A DNA stretch of 64,000 bases, from contig CAMDMZ010000011.1 in the NCBI GenBank assembly GCA_945902805.1, positions 1 to 64,000 of the forward strand. The letters run 5' to 3'. Positions 43,793-51,872 of the stretch are shown here, one piece after another. The translations under genes were made by a program, and so were the position numbers. Under the pieces are notes generated by a model, which saw nothing but the letters and a program-made list of their open reading frames with translations, was not told the DNA's origin and searched no databases. Positions within the stretch are counted from its first letter, which is position 1, and every line of letters begins with the position of its first letter. The DNA comes from Propionivibrio dicarboxylicus. Its GTDB lineage: Bacteria; Pseudomonadota; Gammaproteobacteria; Burkholderiales; Rhodocyclaceae.

Positions 43793-45241
43793 ATGAAACT
43801 GACTAATCCCGCCTTGCTGCGCAACACCTGCCTGATCGGTAACGACTGGGTTGGCATTTCGGGCGCTACCCTCGACATCACCAATCCAGCGACAGGCGAG
43901 TTCGTCGGTAGCGTGCCCAGCCTCGGTGTCGCCGAGACCCGGCAAGCCATCGTGGCAGCCGAATCAGCATTGCCGGCCTGGCGGGCGAAGACCGCCGCCG
44001 AGCGGGGACGCATCATGCGCCGCTGGTACGAATTGATGATGGAAAATCAGGAAGACCTTGCTCGCCTGATGACGGCAGAGCAGGGCAAGCCGTTGGCCGA
44101 GGCACGCGGCGAGATTGCCTATTCGGCTAGTTTCATTGACTGGTTTGCCGAAGAAGGCAAGCGCGTCTATGGCGACACCATTCCCTCGCCGTGGGCTGAT
44201 CGTCGCTTGGTGGTGATCAAACAGCCGGTCGGCGTCTGTGCTGCGATCACGCCATGGAACTTCCCCGCCGCGATGATCACGCGCAAGGCGGCACCGGCCT
44301 TGGCGGCTGGCTGCACCATGATCGTCAAGCCAGCCGAGCAGACGCCGTTGTCAGCGCTGGCCTTGGCTTTTCTGGCTGTCGAGGCCGGCGTACCCCCAGG
44401 CGTGCTCAATGTTGTCACCGGCGATCCGGTCACCATTGGTGGCGAATTGACGTCCAGCCAGCAGGTCATGAAGTTATCGTTTACCGGATCCACTGAAATC
44501 GGCCGCCTGCTGATGAAGCAATGCGCGCCAACCTTGAAGAAGATGTCCCTTGAACTCGGTGGCAACGCGCCGTTCATCGTTTTCGACGACGCCGATCTGG
44601 ATGCGGCGGTGGCCGGCGCCATGCTTTCGAAATACCGCAACGCGGGCCAGACCTGCGTTTGCGCCAACCGACTGTTGGTCCAGGAGGGCATCTATGATGC
44701 CTTTGCCGCCAAACTGGCGGAGGCGGTCAAGTCACTCAAGGTCGGTGATGGCATGGCCGATGGTGTCAATCAAGGGCCGCTGATCGACGTCCCGGCCTTG
44801 GCCAAGGTGCAGGAATTGCTTGGCGATGCGCTGGCCAAGGGCGCCAAAATCGTTTGTGGTGGCAAGCCACACGGCCTCGGCCGAACCTTCTTCGAACCGA
44901 CGATCGTTTGCGACGTCAGCGCGGATATGCGCATCTCACGGGAGGAAATCTTTGGCCCGGTGGCGCCGCTGTTCAAGTTCAAGACGGAGGCCGAGGCAAT
45001 CCGCATGGCCAACGACACGGAGTTCGGCCTCGCCGCCTACTTCTTCACCCGCGACATTGGTCGTGCCTGGCGGGTTGGTGAAGCGCTTGACTATGGAATG
45101 GTCGGGATCAACTCAGGCTTGATTTCGAACGAAGTTGCTCCCTTTGGTGGTGTCAAGCAATCCGGTCTTGGTCGCGAGGGTTCCAAGTACGGGATCGACG
45201 AATATCTCGAAATCAAGTACATGGCGTTTGGCGGAATTTAG
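43793..45241 (+). CDS. gabD: Succinate-semialdehyde dehydrogenase
   Basis: 482 residues from the second ATG, which has AGGGA 6 bp before it; the first ATG at 43787 has no spacing. Aldehyde dehydrogenase marks: ITPWNFPAAMITRK, the Glu in ELGGNAPFIVFDDADLD and the catalytic Cys in AGQTCVCANR, with FGGVKQSGLGREG at the end typical of GabD. It oxidises succinate semialdehyde to succinate with NAD(P)+. Related aldehydes are possible substrates. Confidence 0.9.
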   Translation: MKLTNPALLRNTCLIGNDWVGISGATLDITNPATGEFVGSVPSLGVAETRQAIVAAESALPAWRAKTAAERGRIMRRWYELMMENQEDLARLMTAEQGKPLAEARGEIAYSASFIDWFAEEGKRVYGDTIPSPWADRRLVVIKQPVGVCAAITPWNFPAAMITRKAAPALAAGCTMIVKPAEQTPLSALALAFLAVEAGVPPGVLNVVTGDPVTIGGELTSSQQVMKLSFTGSTEIGRLLMKQCAPTLKKMSLELGGNAPFIVFDDADLDAAVAGAMLSKYRNAGQTCVCANRLLVQEGIYDAFAAKLAEAVKSLKVGDGMADGVNQGPLIDVPALAKVQELLGDALAKGAKIVCGGKPHGLGRTFFEPTIVCDVSADMRISREEIFGPVAPLFKFKTEAEAIRMANDTEFGLAAYFFTRDIGRAWRVGEALDYGMVGINSGLISNEVAPFGGVKQSGLGREGSKYGIDEYLEIKYMAFGGI

Positions 45242-45319
45242 CTCGAAACGATTGGTTGGAGTCTTCGAATTCGGCCTTGATGCTCAGTACGATTTGAAGC
45301 CAATTGGGCCAACTCATCC

Positions 45320-45348
45320 TTGACAATAGGCTTGGAATAGGCTAGTTT
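45320..45348 (+). promoter_or_regulatory. Possible promoter of the riboswitch-protease transcript
   Basis: TTGACA at 45320-45325 and TAGTTT at 45343-45348 with a 17-bp spacer. The expected RNA start (about 45355) falls directly before the riboswitch P1 stem. The -10 is weak. Confidence 0.45.
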
Positions 45349-45354
45349 GGCTCT

Positions 45355-45465
45355 AGTTCATTTGATAAATGGCACACTCATCGAAAGGTGAGGTCGCAAA
45401 ACTTCTGGCCTAAAGGCATAGCCGCAAACGCGGTTGCCAACGGTAGCAGGGTTGCCGAATGAGTT
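45355..45465 (+). ncRNA. GEMM-I (c-di-GMP-I class) riboswitch
   Basis: Matches the class layout: P1 TCATT (45358) with AATGA (45458), then GATAAATGGCACAC, the GAAA-capped stem CTCATC-GAAA-GGTGAG, GTCGCAAAACTTCTGGCCTAA and GGTAGCAGGGTTGCCGA. The Vc2 aptamer has the same order (GGCAAACC, GAAA loop, GACGCAAAGCC, GGCCUAA, GGUAGCGGGGUUACCGA). A short GGCGG/CCGCC hairpin with T-rich tail at 45500-45520 may be the switch output. The ligand-specifying base appears to be G, fitting c-di-GMP, but needs an alignment. Confidence 0.82.
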
Positions 45466-45546
45466 TCGCATGTCGGCTTTTCATGTGAATGAACTCGGTG
45501 GCGGGCCGTTTCCGCCTTTGAAGTTTGTTCTTGAAGGATTCCGACC

Positions 45547-48171
45547 ATGCGTTGGCCTCGCCATCTACTCCTTGCTTCGACCATTGCGGCCAATTTGGCT
45601 GTTTTGCCCGTCTTTGCAGCAACACCCGCTCTCCATAGTCTTCACATTGATCCTGCTGCCCTTGCACTGGTGGCAGTGAAAGTCGCCAGACCACAAATTT
45701 CGATAAATCTGCAGGCGCTCGAAGTGGCCGTCGATTCAGAGGCCATCTCGCGTCTGAGCAAGGACAAGCCGGTGCTGGTTTCGATTGCCGGTGTTGGGCA
45801 ATTTGAATACATCATCGACTATGTGAACCAGGATGCCGAGGTGTTGGCGATTGGTGGTCACATCGTCGGCAATCCGGCTCAGAAGATTACGCTCGGTTTG
45901 CGCAGTGACGGCGTCAGCGGGCTGATTGAGACCCCGAATTTGACGTATGCACTGGGCTACGCCGATCGGGTGCAGATGGCGGGAGTTGCCAGTTCGCAAT
46001 GGATGAGCCAGGCTCTGGCCACCGAGAAAACGGCAATGCATCTGCGCCAACCGGCGAAGGGCGAGCATCTGCCGGCGCCTGGTGCAGAGCCGATATCGCT
46101 CGACTTTGGTGTTCTCACTGGCATGCAGCAAGGCGAGGACGTCATCATGCAACTGGCGGGAATGGGGGCGACACGGGTCAGTTTTGAAGAAATCCGCCCG
46201 GGTGATGGCTCCGCGACATGGATTGGTCATCTCAAGGACTTTGGCGACAACTACAAGGTTCTGCTGACCTATTCGCCCGATGCAACGGAAGGCTTCATTC
46301 TCACGCCGAAAGGCGAGATCAACCTGATGAGCAATGCTTCTGGCGAACTCTATCAGTTCAATCCGGGTGCCGCCGGCTACAAGAACATGACTGGGGACGG
46401 GGAGTCATGTGCCGCGATTCCAGCAACAGCCGGGATGCAGATGTTCTCCGCTGCCGCCGCAGCTACCGCGACTACGGGCACACCCTCTGCCATTACTGCG
46501 ACGACAGCCAAGGCAGCCGCAACGGCGACCCAAACCGTGGATTTGCTGGTTCTTTACAGCCCCGGGATGCTCTCCGTATATGGCAGCGCCGACAAAGTGG
46601 CCACACGCGTTGATGCCTTGATCGCCGCTGCAAATCAGGCCTATGTAGCCGGTGGATTGGCGTATCAAGTACGGCGGGTTGGCCTTGAGATGGTCAGCGT
46701 TGACGACAAGACCTCGAACGACAGTCTCCTGAATCAAATGAAGGCACGTACCGGGGCATTTGCGACGATGGGCTCGCGGCGTGATCAGTTAGGTGCTGAC
46801 TTGGTGACCGTGATTCGTCCGCTTTACGCACAGGTGCAAGGGAGTTGTGGCGTCGGCTATGTCTCCGGTTACGGCGGGTCCAATGTCAGCCAATATGCGG
46901 ACTACGGATTGTCGGTGCTGGGCGACGGCAATGATCGCACTGGCCAGAATTACTATTGCGACCCGCTAACCATGACTCACGAACTCGGTCACAACATGGG
47001 ACTCATGCATGACCGCAGCACCGTAGCGCAGCAGGGCGGTGGTGTTGGTGTAACGCCTTACGCTTTTGGTTTTGCCGTGGCCGGGCGGTGGGGAACGATC
47101 ATGAGCTACACCTCGCCACGTCAAATCAAATTTTCCAATCCGGACGACTACACCTGTGGCACCAAAGAGCGTTGCGGTGTACCGGAAAGCAGCCCGACCA
47201 GTGCCAATAACGTCAAGGCTTTGGCACAAAGCATGCCCTTGGTTGCGGGTTTTCGACCCAGTGCTGGAGCAGCGCAGACCTATAGCGTCACTGGTGTAGT
47301 GACGCTGAATGGAACGCCGACGGCCGGCGTGGCGATCACTGCCAGTGGAGTGACGGCGAGTTCGGGTACCGCCAATGCCTCCCTGGTCGCCTGCCAGTCG
47401 TCAGGAAGCACGGGCGTTTTTTCCTGCTCGGCGCCAGCCGGGTATTCCTTCACCTTGAGCCCAAGCTACCCGTCAGCACCAGCAGGAACGGCTATCACCT
47501 GGACTCCGGCCTCGGCGACCATCAGCGCAATCGCAGCCAACAAGACGAGCAATTTCAGTGGAACATCGAAGACCACCGTCGTCTCCTATTCCGTGGGTGG
47601 CGCGGTCAGTATCGATGGCAAGGTGGCCAGTGGCGTCAGCTTCAAGGTTGCCGTACCTGCGGGCAGCGATGCGTCGAAGGTCTCCTGCACCAACAGTACG
47701 TCGACGGGACAGTATTCGTGCAAGGCGCCCGCCGGGTATAGCTTCACCCTCACCCCCGTCTATTCGGGAGCACCCGTCGGAAGTACGCTGACCTGGGCTC
47801 CAGCGAATGTCACGGTTAGCAAATTGAGCGCGAATCAGGTCCAGAATTTCACCGGCAAGCTGACTGTGCCACAGGTCGCGACGGCGACCACGTACGTACT
47901 CTCGATTTCCATCTCGGTGAATGGCCAGAAGACGTTCAGTATTCCCTTCTCTGTGCAATTGGCGGCAGCTAACGATCCGTCGAAATTCTCTTGCGTGGCC
48001 GCCGCCAATACGACGATCGAGTGCCGCATGCCCAAGAGCTATTCGCCCAAAGTTGCAATGCCGACCAGTGTGACCATGAACGGCAAGCGGGTCACCTTTG
48101 TGCCAACCTCAATGGCCGTCAATAGTATCGCCGCCAATACCAGCTTTGCCTTTGTAGGTACGGCAAAGTAG
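45547..48171 (+). CDS. Secreted reprolysin-like zinc metalloprotease
   Basis: 874 residues. The signal peptide ends near VFAATPA. The catalytic site HELGHNMGLMHD (HExxHxxGxxHD) and a distal Met turn (IMSYTSPR) mark a metzincin of the M12B/reprolysin-like type. Residues ~575-870 hold three similar beta-sandwich repeats (each with APAGYSFTL or an equivalent and a Cys pair). The gene is under the GEMM riboswitch, so its output should follow c-di-GMP. The target may be a surface adhesin or matrix protein; this is inference from the biofilm context. Confidence 0.85.
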   Translation: MRWPRHLLLASTIAANLAVLPVFAATPALHSLHIDPAALALVAVKVARPQISINLQALEVAVDSEAISRLSKDKPVLVSIAGVGQFEYIIDYVNQDAEVLAIGGHIVGNPAQKITLGLRSDGVSGLIETPNLTYALGYADRVQMAGVASSQWMSQALATEKTAMHLRQPAKGEHLPAPGAEPISLDFGVLTGMQQGEDVIMQLAGMGATRVSFEEIRPGDGSATWIGHLKDFGDNYKVLLTYSPDATEGFILTPKGEINLMSNASGELYQFNPGAAGYKNMTGDGESCAAIPATAGMQMFSAAAAATATTGTPSAITATTAKAAATATQTVDLLVLYSPGMLSVYGSADKVATRVDALIAAANQAYVAGGLAYQVRRVGLEMVSVDDKTSNDSLLNQMKARTGAFATMGSRRDQLGADLVTVIRPLYAQVQGSCGVGYVSGYGGSNVSQYADYGLSVLGDGNDRTGQNYYCDPLTMTHELGHNMGLMHDRSTVAQQGGGVGVTPYAFGFAVAGRWGTIMSYTSPRQIKFSNPDDYTCGTKERCGVPESSPTSANNVKALAQSMPLVAGFRPSAGAAQTYSVTGVVTLNGTPTAGVAITASGVTASSGTANASLVACQSSGSTGVFSCSAPAGYSFTLSPSYPSAPAGTAITWTPASATISAIAANKTSNFSGTSKTTVVSYSVGGAVSIDGKVASGVSFKVAVPAGSDASKVSCTNSTSTGQYSCKAPAGYSFTLTPVYSGAPVGSTLTWAPANVTVSKLSANQVQNFTGKLTVPQVATATTYVLSISISVNGQKTFSIPFSVQLAAANDPSKFSCVAAANTTIECRMPKSYSPKVAMPTSVTMNGKRVTFVPTSMAVNSIAANTSFAFVGTAK

Positions 48172-48191
48172 TCGACTTGAACCGTTGATCA

Positions 48192-48216
48192 CGGCGTCCG
48201 GGACCTCCGGACGCCG
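48192..48216 (+). terminator. Hairpin after the metalloprotease gene
   Basis: 10-bp perfect arms CGGCGTCCGG / CCGGACGCCG with a 5-nt loop, 21 bp after the stop. No T run follows. Confidence 0.6.
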
Positions 48217-48318
48217 AACCACCCCCAACCCACCACTTGCAAGCAAAGGAAAGCCCGCAGGCATACAATCCTCAACAAATTTCCAACCGGATACGCCAAC
48301 AGGCGAAGGAAGCAAATC

Positions 48319-50562
48319 GTGACCATCCGAAAACTGCTCGTCACTCCCGGCGTCCATTACGTTGAGATTCCCGAGGCGGGAATCCAGATCCTGTGCGGCG
48401 CGCCCGGTGACAGCGTCAAGCACTTGCTGCGGCGCGGCATCATCCAGTCGCATGAGCAGGCCGGTGTGGGTTACGAAAATGGTCCTAACGCCATCCTGCT
48501 GTCGGATTCCATGATCCAGAATGGTCACCTGTGCAACCTGGCCGAGTTCCCCATCCTGCAGATGCTCTATCGGCAGGGCATGCTGGTACCCAAGCATCCC
48601 AACAATACTGGGCGCATGCCCAAGTTGATCGGTACGCCGGAACAACTCGCGGCACAGTTGCGTTACATCCATCGCGGCAACTATGGTCTGATCTCTGCGG
48701 CCGAGATGGTCGCTGCCGGTGCCAGCGAGGCCGAGGCAGACGAGCGCATGAGGCTCAAATTGAAGTTTGCCTTCGGCGAGATTGTGCGACCGGAGGAATT
48801 CATGGAATGTCACGCATTAACGACGGAGGCCATCGATATTGGTTCCGGCGTGATGATCGAGCGTCTGGCGCATAACCTGTTCGAGATTCGTCATGGTGGC
48901 GACAGTGTTCAGGTCGACCTCAATCTCGAGCGGCACGAGACCTACCCGTGCCCCTATCCGCTGACCCACGTTTCCGTTGATCGGCATTACTTTGCCGTGG
49001 TCCATTCCGGCGATGGCGACGGCTGGGATTTCAACCGCCCGGCGATGGCCAGCGTGCTGATTCATCAAGGCCGCGTCTACTTGGTCGATGCCGGTCCGAA
49101 CAGTCATTACAGCCTGGATGCACTCGGGATCGGACGCAAGGAAGTCGTCGGTATCTTTCACACTCATTGCCACGACGACCATTTCGCCGGTTTGACCACA
49201 CTCTTGCAGCGCGATCAACCGCTGGAGTATTACGCGACGCCGTTGGTGCGGGCGTCGGTGACGCGCAAATTCTGCGCGCTATTGTCGATTCCCGAAAGCG
49301 AGTTCGCACGCTATTTCGAGGTCCATGACTTGGTTGAAGACGAGTGGAACGACATCATGGGCCTTGAAGTGAAACCGGTCTCGTCGCCGCATCCGGTGGA
49401 AACCTCGATCTTCACCTTCCGCGTGCTGTGGGAAGGCGGCTATCGCACCTATGCCCACCTCGCCGACATCGCCTCGTTCGATGTCCTCGATGCGATGCAA
49501 ACTACCGACCGCGTGGCGCCGGGCTTGTCACCATCCGCCGTGGCGTCGGTGAAAACCGCCTATCTGGAACCGGCCGATCTGAAGAAGATCGATATTGGCG
49601 GCAACATGATCCATGGTGATGCCAAAGATTTTGCCAATGATCCATCGCGCCGACTGCTGTTAGCACATACCGCGCGTCCCTTGAGTGACGACGAGCGCCG
49701 TATTGGTTCCGGGGCGCCCTTTGGCACGCTGGATGTGCTGATTCCCGGGCAGCAGAATTTCCTGCTGCGCGACGCCAGCGAATTTCTCCAGAGCTATTTT
49801 CCGACGGTCTCGGATGAGCGCCTGCACATGTTGCTCAACAACCGGATCGTCACCTTCAATCCGGAAACCATCATCATTCCGGCCGGTCGTGTGCCCGCCG
49901 AGATCTACCTGATCCTGGCCGGCAAGGTCGAAATGCTGATGCGCGAAATGCCGACCACGCACTTTCTCTTTAGCGGTTCGCTGATCGCGGAAGCGGCGGC
50001 GTTGAACGATTGCGAGAGTGAAGAAACCTATCGTTCCGCCGGTTTCGTCCAGGCCTTGCGTCTGCCGGTCGATCTTTACCGTCACTTCGTCGAGCGTTTC
50101 CATTCCAGTTTTGAGTTGCTGGAGATTCGCAAGATCGAGCGCCGCCTGCGCCACACCTATCTGTTTAGCGATGCCGTCACCAGCATCACGTTGCACCATC
50201 TGGCCACGGTATGCCGCATCACCAGTCTCCATCCGGGCCAACGTTTCGTTGCTGCGCCCGATTGTGTCCATCTCGTGGCGCGGGGGCGGATTGCGCTTGG
50301 TGATGACGAGAAAGCACCCGTGCGAGGCAAGGACGAGTGCTGGGGCGCAGATGTCCTGTTCCAGTCGATGGCAGAAGGCCTGCCACCGAAGGAGGCTGCC
50401 CTCGACACCGCCCCGGTGGTCATAGCGCTCGATGGTAGCGAAGTGTTCTCGTTGCCGCTTGATGTCGTGGCCAGAATTCCAGTGGTGCGTTGGAAGCTCT
50501 TTGAAGCGTTCCGCAATGCCCATCCTTACGCCGCACCAAGGTATCGCGGCAGCGCGCGTTAG
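48319..50562 (+). CDS. Metallo-beta-lactamase-fold hydrolase fused to cyclic-nucleotide-binding-like domains
   Basis: 747 residues from a GTG with GAAGGAAG before it. The N-terminal ~190 residues have no clear match. An MBL fold follows, with HTHCHDDHFAG (near 277) and downstream His/Asp residues (SSPHPVE, AHLADIASFD). From about 500, cNMP-binding-like beta rolls are seen (IIIPAGRVPAEIYLILAGKVEMLM, then RFVAAPDCVHLVARGRIALG). This order suggests a ligand-controlled metal hydrolase. The substrate and ligand are unknown. Confidence 0.75.
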   Translation: MTIRKLLVTPGVHYVEIPEAGIQILCGAPGDSVKHLLRRGIIQSHEQAGVGYENGPNAILLSDSMIQNGHLCNLAEFPILQMLYRQGMLVPKHPNNTGRMPKLIGTPEQLAAQLRYIHRGNYGLISAAEMVAAGASEAEADERMRLKLKFAFGEIVRPEEFMECHALTTEAIDIGSGVMIERLAHNLFEIRHGGDSVQVDLNLERHETYPCPYPLTHVSVDRHYFAVVHSGDGDGWDFNRPAMASVLIHQGRVYLVDAGPNSHYSLDALGIGRKEVVGIFHTHCHDDHFAGLTTLLQRDQPLEYYATPLVRASVTRKFCALLSIPESEFARYFEVHDLVEDEWNDIMGLEVKPVSSPHPVETSIFTFRVLWEGGYRTYAHLADIASFDVLDAMQTTDRVAPGLSPSAVASVKTAYLEPADLKKIDIGGNMIHGDAKDFANDPSRRLLLAHTARPLSDDERRIGSGAPFGTLDVLIPGQQNFLLRDASEFLQSYFPTVSDERLHMLLNNRIVTFNPETIIIPAGRVPAEIYLILAGKVEMLMREMPTTHFLFSGSLIAEAAALNDCESEETYRSAGFVQALRLPVDLYRHFVERFHSSFELLEIRKIERRLRHTYLFSDAVTSITLHHLATVCRITSLHPGQRFVAAPDCVHLVARGRIALGDDEKAPVRGKDECWGADVLFQSMAEGLPPKEAALDTAPVVIALDGSEVFSLPLDVVARIPVVRWKLFEAFRNAHPYAAPRYRGSAR

Positions 50563-50688
50563 ATTTCGCGGTCCCCGATCAGGTTCGGGGCATTTCCTCC
50601 CGCCGGCGACGATCTTCAGGTCTGTAACGGGCCGAAATCTACGAAGGTCTTGTCCAATCCCGATTTCTTTTGATCGAGCCATTTGCTG

Positions 50689-50713
50689 AAAAGTCGGTGC
50701 TGGCAAGACGGCG
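50689..50713 (+). repeat. Dispersed 25-bp repeat, copy 8 (intergenic)
   Basis: Starts AAAAGTCGGTG and ends AAGACGGCG; one change from the common form. Confidence 0.9.
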
Positions 50714-50747
50714 TGGCGCGTCTTGGGAATGGATGATTTCCATTCGG

Positions 50748-50765
50748 TGACATTTTGGCATGTGC
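50748..50765. promoter_or_regulatory. Activator-site candidate 1 (inverted repeat)
   Basis: TGACAT-TTTGGC-ATGTGC, an imperfect copy of candidate 2. The centres are about 62 bp apart (near six helical turns) and about 177 bp before the predicted RNA start. Confidence 0.55.
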
Positions 50766-50809
50766 CCATTCCCTGTCATTGACTGGGAATTCAATGAATT
50801 GCCAGTATT

Positions 50810-50827
50810 TGACATGCCAGGATGTCA
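50810..50827. promoter_or_regulatory. Activator-site candidate 2 (perfect inverted repeat)
   Basis: TGACAT-GCCAGG-ATGTCA with perfect 6-bp arms, centred about 115 bp before the predicted sigma54 start, a normal distance for an NtrC-type activator. The regulator at 62.06 kb is the likely user. Confidence 0.6.
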
Positions 50828-50905
50828 GTTCAACGGAAAATCACTAGTTTTCAAAGAATCAAAGTTCCCCTTTAAAAACAACAGGTAACTTGATTTCATT
50901 GATGG

Positions 50906-50921
50906 TGGCATGGGGTGTGCT
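50906..50921 (+). promoter_or_regulatory. Sigma54 (-24/-12) promoter of the Met-rich/molybdoenzyme cluster
   Basis: TGGCATGGGGTGTGCT fits TGGCAC-N5-TTGCW with the GG and GC pairs at the exact 10-bp gap and 14 of 16 consensus positions. The RNA would start near 50933, about 80 nt before the Met-rich start codon. Confidence 0.72.
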
Positions 50922-51013
50922 AATGAATGCTTGAACACGCCGTTCTAGCGGTTTGTTTCCAAGTCTTGCATTTAGCGGGGCATCAACCACCATCTCACTT
51001 CGAAGGAGATTTT

Positions 51014-51466
51014 ATGAAATCCAAGTTCATCGTTATCGCTTCCGTTCTTTCCATGGGTATCGCTGGTGCTGCAGTTGCTGCTGACCAGAAGGGTATGTCG
51101 GGCATGAGTGGCATGGAAGGTCAGAAGGGCATGTCGGGCATGAGTGGCATGGAAGGTCAGAAGGGTATGTCGGGCATGAGCGGCATGGAAGGTCAGAAAG
51201 GTATGTCTGGCATGTCCGGTATGTCGGGCATGGAAGGCAAGAAGCAGAAGGGTATGTCGGGGATGAGCGGCATGGAAGGTCAGAAGGGTATGTCTGGCAT
51301 GTCCGGTATGTCTGGCATGGAAGGCAAGAAGCAGAAGGGCATGTCGGGGATGAGCGGCATGGAAGGTCAGAAGGGCATGTCCGGTATGTCGGGCATGAGC
51401 GGCATGGAAGGTCAGAAGGGTATGTCTGGCATGTCGGGGATGAGCGGCATGGAAGGCAAGAAGTAA
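51014..51466 (+). CDS. Secreted methionine-rich repeat protein
   Basis: 150 residues with GAAGGAG before the ATG. A signal peptide (KFIVIASVLSMGIAGAAVAA) is followed by nine tandem units of QKGMSGMSGMEG, some with an extra MSG or a KK end. The mature part is about 127 residues with 31 Met, no Cys and no aromatic residues. Such a protein could act as a sacrificial methionine pool against hypohalous acids, as known for the Azospira Met-rich peptide, or bind Cu(I)/Ag(I) through its MxxM pairs. It is first after a sigma54 promoter and is followed by a terminator-like hairpin, so it should be made in excess of the enzymes behind it. Confidence 0.88.
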   Translation: MKSKFIVIASVLSMGIAGAAVAADQKGMSGMSGMEGQKGMSGMSGMEGQKGMSGMSGMEGQKGMSGMSGMSGMEGKKQKGMSGMSGMEGQKGMSGMSGMSGMEGKKQKGMSGMSGMEGQKGMSGMSGMSGMEGQKGMSGMSGMSGMEGKK

Positions 51467-51482
51467 CCCTTCAGCAATCCGG

Positions 51483-51512
51483 CGGATGGGGGATTCGTCT
51501 CCCATCCGTTTT
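51483..51512 (+). terminator. UUCG-capped terminator or attenuator after the Met-rich gene
   Basis: CGGATGGG and CCCATCCG form an 8-bp stem extended by GGA/TCT around a TTCG loop, then TTTTCTGCTT. It lies between the Met-rich gene and the enzyme genes, so read-through would give graded expression. Confidence 0.75.
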
Positions 51513-51533
51513 CTGCTTCCACTTACATTCATC

Positions 51534-51872
51534 ATGAAAACACAGCGACAAAGCTTCGCGCTGGTACTGATTGCACTGGCGGTCCAATACGATGCGGGCA
51601 CGGTACAGGCGGCTTCTTCCTATTCCTATCCGGTGGCCGGTCTGGCACCTTATCAGCGACCGGTGAATGCGCCAACCCTGACGGCAAATCTGGTAGCGGA
51701 CGCCAAGCAGGCGTTGCACGGCGTTTCGTCGCCGATTCCGGAGAGTCTGAAGTTTCTCAATGACCAGGGCGGTTGGTTCAATCCATTTACGCGTCCGGGC
51801 ATGACAGGCCCCTACGATCTGCGCGGATGGCACACGGCCCCGGTTTCACTTCCTGCGGCAGACAAAAAATGA
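51534..51872 (+). CDS. Small secreted protein of unknown function in the molybdoenzyme cluster
   Basis: 112 residues from the ATG before KTQRQSFALVL. A signal peptide (ALVLIALAVQYDAGTVQA) precedes a mature part rich in Pro, Gly and aromatic residues (YSYPVAGLAPYQRP, GGWFNPFTRPGMTGPYDLRGW). No Cys or haem motif is present. It overlaps the next start by ATGA, so it is co-translated with the pentahaem lipoprotein. No family is recognised. Confidence 0.65.
   Translation: MKTQRQSFALVLIALAVQYDAGTVQAASSYSYPVAGLAPYQRPVNAPTLTANLVADAKQALHGVSSPIPESLKFLNDQGGWFNPFTRPGMTGPYDLRGWHTAPVSLPAADKK

Larger units (their letters stand above)
50563..51013 (+). other. 451-bp regulatory region before the Met-rich gene
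   Basis: No gene is supported. It contains dispersed repeat copy 8, two TGACAT-N6-ATGTCA-type inverted repeats and a -24/-12 promoter, each listed separately. It is AT-richer than its surroundings after 50800. Confidence 0.7.

Noticed and set aside
49660-50769. 369-codon antisense frame at the end of the MBL/cNMP gene
   Set aside because: Overlaps conserved beta-roll coding sequence on the plus strand and shows no domain.
51080-51466. Short regular repeats that might look like a CRISPR array
   Set aside because: The repeats are contiguous, in frame and encode a Met-rich protein with a signal peptide; there are no unique spacers and no cas genes.
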